A DNA stretch of 64,000 nt from Malania oleifera (taxonomy: Eukaryota; Streptophyta; Magnoliopsida; Santalales; Ximeniaceae), in the NCBI RefSeq assembly GCF_029873635.1, contig NC_080426.1, forward strand, positions 50,854,093-50,918,092, in the 5' to 3' direction. The position numbers were made by a program, and so were the translations under genes. Positions within the stretch are counted from its first letter, which is position 1. Each line of letters starts with the position of its first letter. Below are positions 1-11,848 of the stretch, one piece after another. The notes beneath the pieces were generated by a model, which did not search any database, was not told the origin of the DNA, and saw nothing but the letters and a program-made list of their open reading frames with translations.

Positions 1-1461
1 AATGTATAGGGATCTACTAGAGTCTTATTGGTGGAGTGGTATGAAGAAGGAGATTGTCGAGTATGTAGCATAGTGTTTGACATTCCAGTAGATAAAAGCT
101 GAGCACCAGAGGACGGCAGGTCAGTTGCAGCCACTTTTTATCCCAGAGTGAAAATGAGATCACATATCTATGGATTTTGTTTCAGGACTATCGTCAGCAT
201 TACATGGCCAGAATGCAATATGGGTGATTGTAGATCGTTTGACTAAGACCGTCCATTTCCTTCTCATCAAGATTAGAAACTTTATTAACAGGCTGGAAGA
301 GATTTATATTCAAGAGATAGTCCATTCTCACGGTGTGTCTGTGTCTATAGTGTCAGATCGAGACCTGCGTTTCACGTCACGATTTTGGAGGAGCTTGTAG
401 GAGGCTCTAGGGTCTTAGTTATCTTTTAACAAAACATTCCATCCTCAATCAGATGGGCAGACTAAGAGGATGATTCAGATATTAGAAGATATGCTTCCAG
501 CATGAGTGTTAGACTTTGGGGGGTAGTTGGACTCAGTTCATGTCGCTGGTGGAATTTGCATACAATAAAAGTTATCAGGTCAACATTAGCATGACACCAT
601 TTGAGGCACTTTATGGTAGAAATGTCATTCTCCTCTATATTGGGATGAGATGGGTGAATGGCGAGTTGTGAGACCAAAGTTAGTGCAGCAAGCGTATGAT
701 AAGGTTCGACTCATCAGAGATAAAATCAATGCAGCTCAGAGCCGACAGAAAAGTTACACCGATAGTCGTCGTAGGAAATTAGAATTTGATATTGGTGATC
801 ATGTATTTTTTTAAAATAGCACCGTTAAAAGGGGTTATGAGATTTGGAAGGAAAGGTAAACTTAGCCCTAGGTTCATTAGCCCGTTTGAGATTTTAGAGA
901 AAGTAGGGCCGGTTGCCTATAGGTTAGCTTTACCACCTGCATTGTCTAGGATACGCAATGTATTCCATGTTTCCATGTTAAGGAAATACGTCATAGACCC
1001 TTCTCACGTAATCAATTATGGTGAATTAAAATTTAGTGATTTATTAGTTTATGAGAAGGTACCAGTACATATTCTGGATAAGAAAAGACAAGAATTATGT
1101 AATAAGAAGATTTCTCTAGTAAAGGTCTTGTGGAGGAATCACGCAATAGAAGAAGCTTCTTGAGAGCTTGAGATACAGATAAGACAGAAATACCTGCAAT
1201 TGTTCCATGGCGTTCAGTTATAATCAAGTAAAGCGTAAGTAATGATGTAATGTTTCTTTTGCAGGTTAGTCAGTATATGTATTAGTTTAGTTAATAAGCA
1301 GTATTTTAGTTTTGGGAGAATTTTATTTTATATATATAATCTCCCAGAACTTTGAATGTAACCACGGTATTCATCCGCCATAAGTGAGGCTATTTAATAA
1401 AATAAGTAGACTGTTTGTTTTAGGGGATATTCGAAGACGAAATTTTATAAGAAGAGGAGAA
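1..1461 (+). mobile_element. Ty3/gypsy element A, 3' part of the internal region (fossil, enters from window edge)
   Basis: This is the end of a gypsy polyprotein region. The integrase core is visible from about position 160 (residues such as WVIVDRLTK and [11 protein letters not shown]). The integrase C-terminal region follows at about 780-1200 ([15 protein letters not shown], then a [11 protein letters not shown]-type stretch). After it comes a non-coding tail and the purine-rich tract GAAGAGGAGAA at 1451-1461, directly before the LTR. The family is a chromovirus-like Ty3/gypsy, related to but clearly distinct from the element at 29809-38572. It is broken, with several breaks, and its 5' part lies outside the window. 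I infer an old copy from its degradation. Confidence 0.88.
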
Positions 1462-2263
1462 TGTAGAAATCTAGTGAATTATATTACTTAAATAATAGGA
1501 GAAGGAGAGAAAAAGGAAATTGTAATTGGAATTCAAACAAGGGTCTCATCGACGAACACAGCACGTTTATCGATGAACACGCTTGATGGGATTGTCGATG
1601 GGGACACATGTTTCATCGACGAGAAGATACCGAGAGGCTATTTCCAGCTCTGAATTTTATCGACGAAGAATAAGCGTTCGTCGACAAACTCCCTTTGTGG
1701 CCTCGTCAACAAAGTGACATGGCTTGTCGATGAGTGCAGATGTATAAATAGACTAAACTCAATTTTTCTGTAGAAATCACAAGAAGAACCTCTCTTTCTC
1801 TTTCTCCTGTTCGTTCCCTCTCCCTTCTCTCTAAGATTTTGGGCTAGGTCGGTCTCTTGCCGGTTCGACTATCCGAGACCACCACGACAGTCCTAGGGAG
1901 TTTCTCTTTAAGTTTGCTGGAGTGCATCGTTGGTGGGGCTAACTTGGACTCCATCCAAATTCAGGGTAATGCTTTTTATTTAGTATTTGGTTTTCCTACA
2001 GTTGTAGAAAATATAGTACTCGAAGAAATACTGAAGTTTTGTTCATGTAGATGTTGTTTTCAGGGTGTTGAACGGGGAACCCTACGGGTGTAGGACTAGT
2101 CATTGTAGGGGCTTTTCAGTAGTCAGGTAAGGGAGTAAACTAAGATAGTCATTTTTCATAAAAATTATTATTATTTAATAGCAAATTAATTTTCAGAAAG
2201 CGTATATTATATATGAGTGTATTTGTGAAAATGTATATTTGGGAAAATACTGCTGTTACATAG

Positions 2264-2298
<35 letters not shown>

Positions 2299-3593
2299 AG
2301 TATGAAATGTCAGGAAATGTGATTTCAGAATAGAATTCATGATTTTATTTAGTATTGTGTGGCATGAATATTATTTTATACATATTGTATTATGTTAAGC
2401 CAATTTTACAGAAAAAGCATGTTACAGTTATTTTCAGGAATAACATGATAATACAGTAAACCATGATTTCAAAATATATGATAAACAGTAATTTATTCAG
2501 GTCACTATGTATGATATGTTCGGTGCAAGGCCATGATTGATATCTGGCGCAAAGCCGTAGTTATGCATGTTTTCGGTGCAAGGTCGCAATTATGAATGTA
2601 TTCAGCGTAAAGCTGTAACTATTTATGTTATTACATAATTCAGAAAATGCTATCAATCTATTTATGTTAAAACAGTATATTATCATGTATTATATGTTAT
2701 CATACTCGAATGATAGTTCAGTTCAGTTCTCAGAAGCACGGTACCGTAACTATACAGTTCAATTCATCAGACTTGTGCTAACTGCCCTTGCTAGTAAAGA
2801 GGGTGGGAGATGGATAATCGATGTGGCTTTCAGTGTAGAGTTGTAGACGTCCATTTGAAAATCCGGACCAGAGTGTGGTGGGCCCATCGTACTTACAGAC
2901 ATTTTTGACTCAGTAGTGGTCGGCCTGCCATTGTCGGGTCCCGCCTTCGAGCTGCACAACCTGTCATAGGGGGTAATACATGACATCAGCTAGCTATTCA
3001 TCCTGAGTAAATTTTAGAATTACTAGTTGTATCATATGATTTTATGAACAGTGAAATACAGTATGATTTAGTAAAACTATGAAATTGTATGTCCATTCAG
3101 TTATGAGATTATCAATGTTTTCAAGCATGTGACATGTACTGTATATTTATTATAGCACGCAAATATTCATGTTGTCACACAACTATATTTACTTTATTTC
3201 TCTTACTGAGAGATGTCTCACCCCAGTTTAAACCATTTTAGGAAACCCAGAAAGACAGGTGGACCAAGCCTGCTGTTGAGGCAGTTTCCACTACCCCGCT
3301 AGGAGGGTGAGTTTGAGCTAGGATCAGCTGGTTTTTGGTATTAGATCCTGATTTTATCTTTTGGTGTTTTGGGGATTGTATATATACATTTACAATACAT
3401 AGTGAAAATGTAGGCAACTCCAGTATAGGTTGGGTGAATGAATTTTATGTTTACTACTACTTAGGTTTCTGCTGTGTATGACAGGTGTGTCCCCGTCATC
3501 CACGGGTTCAGGTTGACGTTGCTATCTCATTAGTTAATGGTATCAGGGTATCTAATATGATTGATTATGTAGTAAATTAAGCAGGTCGTTACA
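1462..3593 (+). repeat. 3' LTR of gypsy element A
   Basis: The LTR begins TGTAGAAATC directly after the polypurine tract and ends GGTCGTTACA, giving TG...CA ends and about 2.1 kb. It contains a TATA-like TGTATAAATAGAC near 1740, a cluster of TCGACGA/TCGATGA motifs at about 1540-1735, roughly 30-bp GGTGCAAGGC-type repeats at 2518-2620, a TA microsatellite at about 2265-2295, and the hairpin CTTACTGAGAGATGTCTCACC near 3204. The partner LTR lies outside the window, so target duplication and age cannot be read. Confidence 0.8.
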
Positions 3594-3599
3594 AAAACA

Positions 3600-4228
3600 C
3601 TCTTCCTCACTTATGCACTATGTGGCCTACGTTGCAAGTGTCCATACCATTTGAGTCGTTCCTCCCTATCTTATCTTTTATAGGAGCTACACCTAACTTA
3701 CCATGAATCTATTCATTCCTTAATTTATCTTTCAATGTTATACCACTCATCCATCGAAGCATTCTCATCTTGGCGACTTTTACTTTTTGGATATTCTATT
3801 TCTTTGTCGCCCGACATTCTGATCCATATAGCATAACTGATCTTGTAGTCGTCCTATAAAATTTCATTTTAATTTTAAGGATATTTTACGATTACAAAGC
3901 ACACTTGAAGCACTTCTCCATTTTACCCAACCTACTTTAACTCTATGCATTACATCATCTTCAATTTCTCCTCCAACTTGCATAATAGATCCAAGGTATC
4001 GAAATCTACAAGTGCTATTTATTTCTTCATCATCAAGTAAAACTTTGTCTCCAATATTACTCTTATTATTAATAAAATTACATTTCATATATTATGTCTT
4101 ATTTATACTTATCCTAAAGCCTCTAGATTCCCAAACTTCTCTCCATAATTCTAACTCGGCCTCTACTTCGCCCTTAGTTTCATCAATTAGTACAATTAAT
4201 ACAATATCATCCAGGAGGAGCTAAAAAA
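3600..4228 (-). mobile_element. RTE-type LINE, 3' end of reverse transcriptase ORF (truncated)
   Basis: Read on the minus strand, the translation shows a DDIVLID reverse-transcriptase box near 4210, then RFRYLGSIMQVGGEIEDDV and KWRSASSVLCNRKISLKLK at 3864-4088. An [17 protein letters not shown]-like stretch lies towards 3750. These are hallmarks of the C-terminal part of plant RTE LINE reverse transcriptases. The upstream part is missing: the sequence passes directly into the LTR remnant of element D at about 4230. Frames are interrupted. A second member of the same family lies at 61745-62152. It is a LINE relic, not a host gene. Confidence 0.8.
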
Positions 4229-4230
4229 TC

Positions 4231-7200
4231 TCACAATTATACAATTTATCTAATGCTGCCATTCTTTCTTACTTCTTCCATTCCTCACTTAAGCATTAGA
4301 AAAATCTTTCAAAGTCCACCTTAAGTCCTCTAAGTTTTTTTTTTAAAATCTCTTTTCATGGAATCGTGATCATGATCAAATTCAATATATTTTAGCAACA
4401 ACAATTTGACATGTTTGTGAACTGAAGGAGTCTTGTTGCCATAGGATCATGGCAACTTTGCACGATTTTGGTTCCAATAACCTAGATGGGAACCATTCTC
4501 TTTAATCAGTTGAATCACTATAATCCTGCTAGCTAGTTTGTCACAAGAAGGAATGGTTCCAGTGAAGCAATTCTTGGATTTTCAAAAAAAAAAGGGAAGG
4601 AAATGCGTGGAGAAATTCTACAACAAAATAATGATTCTCTAATGTAGAATCAAGCAACACTCCTTTGAACATGTAGCCATAAGGAAAAGAAGTTCAAGTG
4701 GTCGTACAACAAGATCAAACTTTTAAGACCTTAATGCCCAAAAAAAAAGAAGAAAAAGAACACTTAGCCTTGAGTATGTGAACAATGTAGACATTGATGA
4801 AGATTACTTTTTGGCATTCGAGGATAAGTTTAAGAATATTGATAAGCTAAAGAAGTTGATGAAGGAAGTTTGTATCAAGTGAACGATCTATTAAACTTTT
4901 AGATCCTTCTTTTACCAAAGAGGTCATGGAGGTGCCATTACTAGCAAAATTAAAGATGTCAAGTTTCAAAAAAAATATGATGGTACCTTAGATAAAGTGG
5001 ATCATCTAGATACCTTTAAGATGCTAATGCAGATGCAGGGCATGACAAATTCTATTGTGTGTCAAACTTTTGTAGCAACATTAAAAGGCATGCTAGATCT
5101 CAATATTGAGCATAAAACCAAGGTCAATTGGTGTCTTTTCAACTATGGAGCAACAATTCATTGAGTGTTTTATTAGTAGCTGAAAGATTGCCAAGACCTT
5201 TGCCTCATCTCATGAGTTTGTTCAAGGCAAAAAGTACTCACTAAAGGAATTTATATGCTAGTTTACGAATGCTACCCTAGAGGTTAGGAATTTAGATCAT
5301 GGGATAGCCATGGTAGTGTTAATATAGGCACTTTGTCATAGAGAATTCCTAACGTCACTAAAGAAGAAGCCCCCAATTGATATGAGAGAATTGATGGCTT
5401 GAGCACTAAAGTATATTAACTTGGATGAAATGATGACAACTAGAGGGAATGGAGTAGATTTAAAAAGGAAGGATGTAAGGATCTTGGAGGAAGCTTCACA
5501 GGGAGAAAGAAGGGCAATAGTGATAAGCGTCCAAATCTCTATAAGGATGTGGGACCAAGCCTTAAGTACAACAATTACACTCCTTTGTATATTACTCAAA
5601 AACATGTATTAATGTATATTGCAAAAAAATTAATGTGAAGATATCTGAGCCTTTGAGGGCACCTTCATTTAAGTGGGATTCCTCAAATTAATAAGACTTT
5701 TTATGGGGATCATGGACATAACATGGAAAATTGCATGCACTTGAAAAATGAGATTAAGGCTTGATTTGGCACGAACATCTCTCAAAATTTGTAAAAAGGG
5801 AAGGACGAAGATCTAATAAGAAGGATGGAAGGAGGTTGGAATCCACACCAAAAGAAAAACATGTAGTAGGTGAAATTATGGTCATATTTTGTAGGCTGAC
5901 TAGTGGTCGAGATTGGAGATTGGTACAAAGGTATGAACGATAAACATTCCTAACTGATGCTCATCAAAATATACAAAACGAATGAGATGGACAAAAGAAA
6001 CTACCAAGGAGATGTAATTACACTCAGATAAGAAGATACAAAGGGGGTGTAGAGACCTTATGATGATGCATTAGTGGTTTCCATGCTTAGTGCAAATAAC
6101 CGCGTTACAAGGATTCTAATTAATAATGAAAACTCAATTGACATAATGTTTTGGTCAGCTCTGCAAGCTATGGAAACAGGATGTAACTGCTTGAAGTAGG
6201 GGTGAGCATAATTCGGCGAAAACAGAATTAACCGAATTAACCGACCGAAATTGGCCGGTTCGGTTCGGGTAAAAATTCCGGTTCGGTTATAATTCTAAAA
6301 AATTCCGATTAATCGGTTTCGGTTTGGTTAAGGGTAAAAAAAATTTTGGTTAACCGATTAACCGAATTACTAATTAATTAGATTTTAAATATAATTTATG
6401 AATATAAATTTTGCTTATGCAAGTGCATTAAGGAGTTTAATTAAGCTTGCTTATACTCGGCATTATTATTATTATTTTTTGTCGTTGTTTTTCTTGTTTT
6501 GGATTCTTTGTTTTATGGTAAAATATTATTTTCATTAATAAAATTAATAAATAAGGTATTTAATTAAGCTGGATTTGGTTTTAAAAAAAAAATTATAATT
6601 GTATTCTATTTCTAGCAATTAATTTTAAATGATTTCGGTTAAAATTGGTTAACCGAATTACCCGAATGGGCAATTCGGTCGGGGTCGGTTTAGTGTCCTT
6701 TGTCTATTCGGTCGGTTCGTTTAATGGTATTATTTGACCGAATTTTTCGGTTAATTCGGTTAATTACTCGAATTGAACCGAACCGACCATTTGCTCACCC
6801 CTAACTTGAAGCCAATGACTGCTCCTTTGGTGGGTTTTGGAGAATATGTAGTTCATCCATTGGGGACTATTATACTCCTTATGACAATGGGCACTCAACC
6901 ACAACAAATTACGATGATGACCAATTACTTGGCGATGAATTGACCATTTGTATATTATTTGATTGTTTGATGCATCAAATTGAACAAAATGCGAGTTGTC
7001 ACTTCTACACGTCACCTAGAGGTTAAATTCCTTACTCCAAATGGGGTAGTAGAAGTAAAAGGAGATTAAATGACACAAAGCTATTATGTAATGACTCTCA
7101 AGGGAAAATTCGAGATATAGGAGGCTTGGACAGTATAAGACCTCTGCTTGAATTGGGGTATGCGACTCAAACGACTCAAAGAAAAGCCCCTTAGCTTGGT

Positions 7201-7508
7201 GATTAGGTGCACAACTTAAACAACTCGAATGGGATACCTAGACTTGAATTGGGGTGCTCGGCTCAAATGGCTTAGAAGAAGAGACCTTCAACTCAATGAT
7301 TGGGTGCATGGCTTGGACGACTCAAAAAGGAGATCTTAGCTCAAATTTAAATCTTAGGTTAGTGAGAGAGCATAAATAGGTTGACACTCATTTAATGGCT
7401 TTTTGGTTTGGTTTTACCTTTGCTAGCTTGACTCTTAAAAAAAAGTAATTAATAAAAAAAGTGGGTTATAAATAACTCTAAAGCCTAGTAAAATAAGGGG
7501 GGAGGAAC
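4231..7508 (+). mobile_element. Gypsy-type element D, old internal region with partial 5' LTR (fossil)
   Basis: Positions about 4231-4397 match about 7705-7867 (shared ATTTATCTAATRYTGYCATT, TTTTCAWGGAATCGT and TCAATAKATTTT stretches), so they are remnants of a 5' and a 3' LTR. Between them is a decayed gag region. Near 5700-5760 it carries a typical plant-gypsy nucleocapsid-like stretch (GHNMENCMHLKNEIK). Near 6100 is a protease-type stretch (RILINNENSIDIMFW), interrupted by a hAT MITE. Near 7000-7090 is a linker resembling RHLEVKFLTPNGVVEVKGD. No reverse transcriptase is seen. Approximate 115-bp repeats occupy 7140-7350. A purine tract AAGGGGGGAGGA (about 7496-7507) precedes the 3' LTR. It is heavily broken and old. 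Confidence 0.65.
6197..6803. mobile_element. hAT-superfamily MITE (607 bp) with 8-bp target duplication
   Basis: Terminal inverted repeats are TAGGGGTGAGCA on the left and TGCTCACCCCTA on the right, perfect over 12 bp. Flanking 8-mers GCTTGAAG (6189-6196) and ACTTGAAG (6804-6811) agree at 7 of 8 positions, as expected for a hAT target duplication. The interior is rich in self-complementary GGTTAACCGAATTAACCG-type sequence near both ends and AT-rich in the middle. No transposase reading frame is present. It sits in the protease region of element D and so is younger than D. Confidence 0.85.
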
Positions 7509-7867
7509 TGATAAGGCACAAAATATATGTAATAAAGTAACACCTTGAGGTGTAACTAAAGGTACTAAAGAGGATAATCCTTGAGTAAAGGGGGTGACTA
7601 AAGGCACGTAACTCTTGTAACCTTCTTGGAATTAAGGCACAAGGAATTAAATATCAAGAGGTTGTTTACTGCTCTATAAAGGACTCCATGAGGAGGTAAG
7701 ATATCTTATAACTATAATTTATCTAATATTGTCATTTTGGTTTATTCCTTCCATTCTTGATTAAGTATCGAAGAAATCCCTTGGAGTACTCCCTGAGTCC
7801 ACCAAGTCTTTTTGCTCTCTTTTCAAGGAATCGTTGGCATAATCAAACTCAATAGATTTTGGTAGCA
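7509..7867 (+). repeat. 3' LTR of gypsy element D
   Basis: The LTR starts TGATAAGGCAC directly after the purine tract and ends GGTAGCA. Its last 165 bases match 4231-4397 with many differences, so the pair is well diverged. The 5' copy lacks its first part where the RTE LINE fragment abuts it. A TATA-like CTCTATAAAGG lies near 7671. Confidence 0.6.
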
Positions 7868-7872
7868 CCCAC

Positions 7873-10126
7873 TGTTAGAATTGGTGTATTCCCAAGAGGG
7901 GGGGGTGAATTGGAATTTAAAACTTTTTCTCCTAGGTTAATCTATCTAACAACAGTATATACTAAACCTAGGGTCAGTCTATGCAATTTCCAAATGTGTA
8001 GATAAATATAATGTGAAAATTAAGTCATACGCATCATTCACCCATAACATACATGTGCGGTAAATATAAAGTACGAAAAAGTAAATGAATACATGATATG
8101 TTATTGAGGTTCGGCCAACTGTGCCTATGTCCCCGCCTCTAGCTCGCAAGCCGAAGGATTCCACTAATAGCTCACTTTAGGGTGGAGCGGCACCGTTTAC
8201 AATCAGGTCAAATTAACACAGGGCTGAACTCAACCTTAACCAGGTCAATTAGCGGGGCTGACCTCAACCTACACGCGTTAACAGGACGACGTACCTAGCT
8301 TTCCTAACCGGGTCTAAGCCAATTCGGGACTATTCCAGGGCTAGTCTCCCTCTTCAGGCCTGTGCCTGGAAATACAATCGTATTTAAAATACAATCAAAT
8401 GGTACAGTGATTGTGCTTTCGTGTAAAACAGATATGTACCCAAATGCGTGCAATAACATACACCACAATATGATTCAATATGTAAGCTTAATGTGGTCTA
8501 GATGGTTCAACTCTCAAAGTATTTTCTATCAGTGTAATGCGTACGTGAGAGTGTTAAACAAACAATCTTTGTATCACAAGAAATGTTCAATAAATAAGCT
8601 TACACAAAGATGTCTAGTCTTAAGCATTTCAATCAGCAAATTAGTTCAAGCATGTGAGTATCAAATGAAGTACAAGCTTGGTTTGCAAAAGATGCGTAAT
8701 CTTTGTATTCAGCAAATAATATATGAGTGAAAGAATATTGCAACAAAGATCGCTATTACAAAAACAAATATCTCTTCGAATATTTTATGGGATAAAAGCG
8801 TAATAGATATTTGGAAGTGTTTGAAAGGTTTTTGCAACCAAAAACAAACACGATCTTCTTAAGATCTTGCAATAAAAATGCAAGCTCAGAAGATCAAACA
8901 AGGTCTTCTTAGGATAGGCTTATTAGCAAAAACCCCTAAGAATCCTTAGGTTTAGCTCTCGATGAAAATAAATTAATCAAATATGAATGGGAGAGCAAAC
9001 CTAATAAAGCAAAAACACTCAATCAACTTACAAGTGATGTAGGCAACAATAGAAGGCAAGTATGAGTGATTTTTGTAAGAAAATGAGTAGTATAGGGTTT
9101 TTATTTTTCAGAGAATTCTTCCCTAATCAAGGTGGCTAATCACACTTAATTTTCTCAAATGAACTTATATATATAGACATGGGAGAAAATATGACCGTTG
9201 GGGACCTATTGGGTATTATTAAGAAAGTTTAATGATGTTTAAAACATTTTAACCCTGTTTAAAAAATATTAACTGAGGTAAAAAATCAGGGCAACCCGAG
9301 AGGTCCGGTCAACCAGAAATGTCTCGGTCGACCAAGACTTAAGTGGTACGGTCGACCAGGGGTATTTTGAATTGAGTGGTCAGTCGACCGGGGCAAGGCG
9401 ATTTTTCAAATTTCTGAGGTTCAGTCGACAAGACCATTTTGAACTAGCTAGTTCGGTCGACCAGACCGCTGGGAATTCTCCCGAGGACCCTCCGGTCAAC
9501 TAGGTAGTTGGAGTACAAAGTTGGTCGGTCGACCAGGAGGTCAAATGTTGACTCCCAGGTGGTTCGGTCGACCGGGGTCAAATGAACTGTAAGGGCTCGG
9601 TCGACCAGGGTCTTGGTCAACAATTGACCCGAACCGATTTCGGTTGACCAGGCCAAAATGTACTGGCTTGGGTGGTCGACCGAAAGTGCATCATGTGTGC
9701 ATTTCGGTCCCATTTTGAAACAAACAAGCCTTATTCAAGTGCCTAACAATCATATGTGTACATGTGTGTGTCTTAGGGTCACTTGGGTCCAAAATAGAGA
9801 CATCGCAAAGGTCCGGTGTCGGTCGACCGAAGGGAAAACCCTAAGGTCTTTCTATGGTCATTTTCTCATTTATGGTTTGTTTGAACTTACGTAGTAAATC
9901 ATACATGTGATGTGTGTGAGCTTATTACAAATCAAGTACCTACTTACTATTACAGACCAATTAAATATATTACAATATGAAGTAAAACTTTGGTCTTCGA
10001 GCTTTACTTGACTTTGTGCACATCTTTATTTTAACACTCTTAGTTCCTGCACAAAACCTCAAACACTCATTAGATACAATGAGTATTTTTCATAATCAAA
10101 ACCGGGCATGACCAATAAGGTCAACA
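7873..10126 (-). repeat. Solo LTR of the element-C family, reverse orientation, 5-bp duplication CCCAC
   Basis: On the plus strand this block opens TGTTAGAATTGGTGTATTCC and closes AAGGTCAACA. It is the reverse complement of the LTR at 22290-24331 (TGTTGACCTTATAGGTCA ... CCAATTCTAACA). It is flanked on both sides by CCCAC (7868-7872 and 10127-10131) and no internal region is present, so it is a solo LTR left by recombination between the two LTRs. It carries a long cluster of GGTCGACC-like motifs (about 9290-9850). Short open frames inside it are not genes. Confidence 0.88.
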
Positions 10127-10131
10127 CCCAC

Positions 10132-11059
10132 ATAAAATTCAAGCACATTGGAATCTTTTGCACCACAAATTCACAATCAAAAAATGCAATGATTGATACT
10201 TTCAATTTCTAGTACTCATCTCTCTATAAATGATCGAAGAAGAGGATACACTAAATAACTACACTAAATAACTTTTGAGTCTGAATTGTGAGTCTTCACT
10301 TTAATCATGAAAGAAGTGTCGATGAAGGAGGCCAAAGGGATGGGTGTGGTAGCCAATGGACATAGTGCTATAGAATTGAGAGTCATTGTCGTCATCAAGG
10401 AAGAGGATATAAGGAGGGGGTGCAAATTTGGAACGACCTTCTTAAACCAACCCTAACTCCTTAAGGGTCAGCTAAATGAAGTTGGGCTTGGTTAGGTTGG
10501 TACTTCTGCCAGCAAGGACCTAGGTGTAATAAGCTAGTTGTTTCTATTTTCAACACTAATTGAAATTTGTATGACAAAACTAAAATCTAAATTGACCTTT
10601 TTACAAGAGTAAAATTTGAACCAAACCAAAATAAACTGAACAAGTTTCAAAACTAAACTAGATGAACCGAATCTATCTTTTTTTTTTTTTAGGTTGAATT
10701 GTGCATAACCCTAGTATGCACACTCGATATGAGACACATAAGTAGGGTGTGCATACACATAGGATGCGCACAAAACTAGTACTCATTAAACAAATCCAAA
10801 ACAAGTTTGTTTACAAATAAATAAATAAATAAGCCTTATTCTTAAATGGTATATGCTTCCAAATAAAAATCAACACATCAAAATAAGGATAAATATGTAA
10901 ATTATCTATATTATTTTCCATCTATTCTAAAAAAAGAAATTGATAAAATTAAATTAAATTTAAATTCTCAAAACATTTTCACATGCATAAGACTAGTCTA
11001 TGATCACTATTATTAATTAAGGAAAGTCACTTATAATCATTTTTCAAAAACACCCTCAA
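10132..11059. other. Non-coding interval
   Basis: No coding region or recognisable element. It contains a short duplication CTAAATAACTACACTAAATAACT (about 10248-10272), a run of T at 10678-10691, and TA-rich sequence towards 11000. Confidence 0.5.
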
Positions 11060-11064
11060 TTCAC

Positions 11065-11774
11065 TGTTGGGCTTTGTGGAGCCTAGTTGCGTTCGATCTG
11101 GATGATGACCCGACCTTTCTTTAATGAGAGATTTCTATCCTAAGGCTTAGTCCATGGAGCGAAGGATATAAAATCGCCGTTATGGTGATTAGGGTAGATT
11201 AGCAGTCACACTTCGCAAGAGAGAGAAAGAGAGAGTATTGTACCACTGCACTTTCTGTATTTTCTTCCTGATAATAGTGAAATCTCTGCAACTCCATGGA
11301 CGTAGGCACAATTTTCGAACTACGTAAATATTGTCTTGTGCGTGTGATTGATTTTTCTTTGGTGTATATTTTTTCTCTATTTTGTTTCTCACAAGTTTCG
11401 GGAATTTGTTATTAATTCCTAACAACTAGTATCAGAGCCTAGGGTTAGGTTCGAGTGAGAAATTTTTGGGCCTGTTTTGTAGCCCATTGCTATGCCCAGG
11501 ATATAAAATCGCTGTTGTAGTGATTAGGGTTGATTAGTCGTCACACTTCGTAAGAGAGCGAGAGAGAGAGAGAGAGAGTATAATACCGCTGCATTTTCTA
11601 TATTTTCTTCCTGATAATAGTGAAATTTCTGCAACTCCGTGGATGTAGGTAAAATTGTCAAACCACGTAAATATTATCTTGTGCATGTGATTGATTTTTT
11701 TTTTTTTTTTTGCGTGTATTCTTTCTATATTTTGTTTCTCACAGGTTTCGGAAATTTGTTGTTAATTCCCAACA
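11065..11774 (+). mobile_element. Miniature copia-type LTR element, 5-bp duplication TTCAC
   Basis: LTR 1 runs 11065-11424 (TGTTGGGCTT ... TTCCTAACA) and is followed by the tRNA-Met-type primer site CTAGTATCAGAGCCTAGG at 11426. After only about 75 bp of internal DNA, an LTR-like second copy begins at about 11499 (AGGATATAAAATCGC). It corresponds to LTR 1 from its 100th base and ends CCCAACA at 11774. TTCAC flanks both ends (11060-11064 and 11775-11779). It has no coding capacity. The two copies differ at many sites but align throughout, including a GAGAGA tract, so it is moderately old. It is a deletion derivative. Confidence 0.82.
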
Positions 11775-11779
11775 TTCAC

Positions 11780-11817
11780 AAATTATCTTATAATTACAAT
11801 AATTTACAAAATTATGG

Positions 11818-11848
<31 letters not shown>

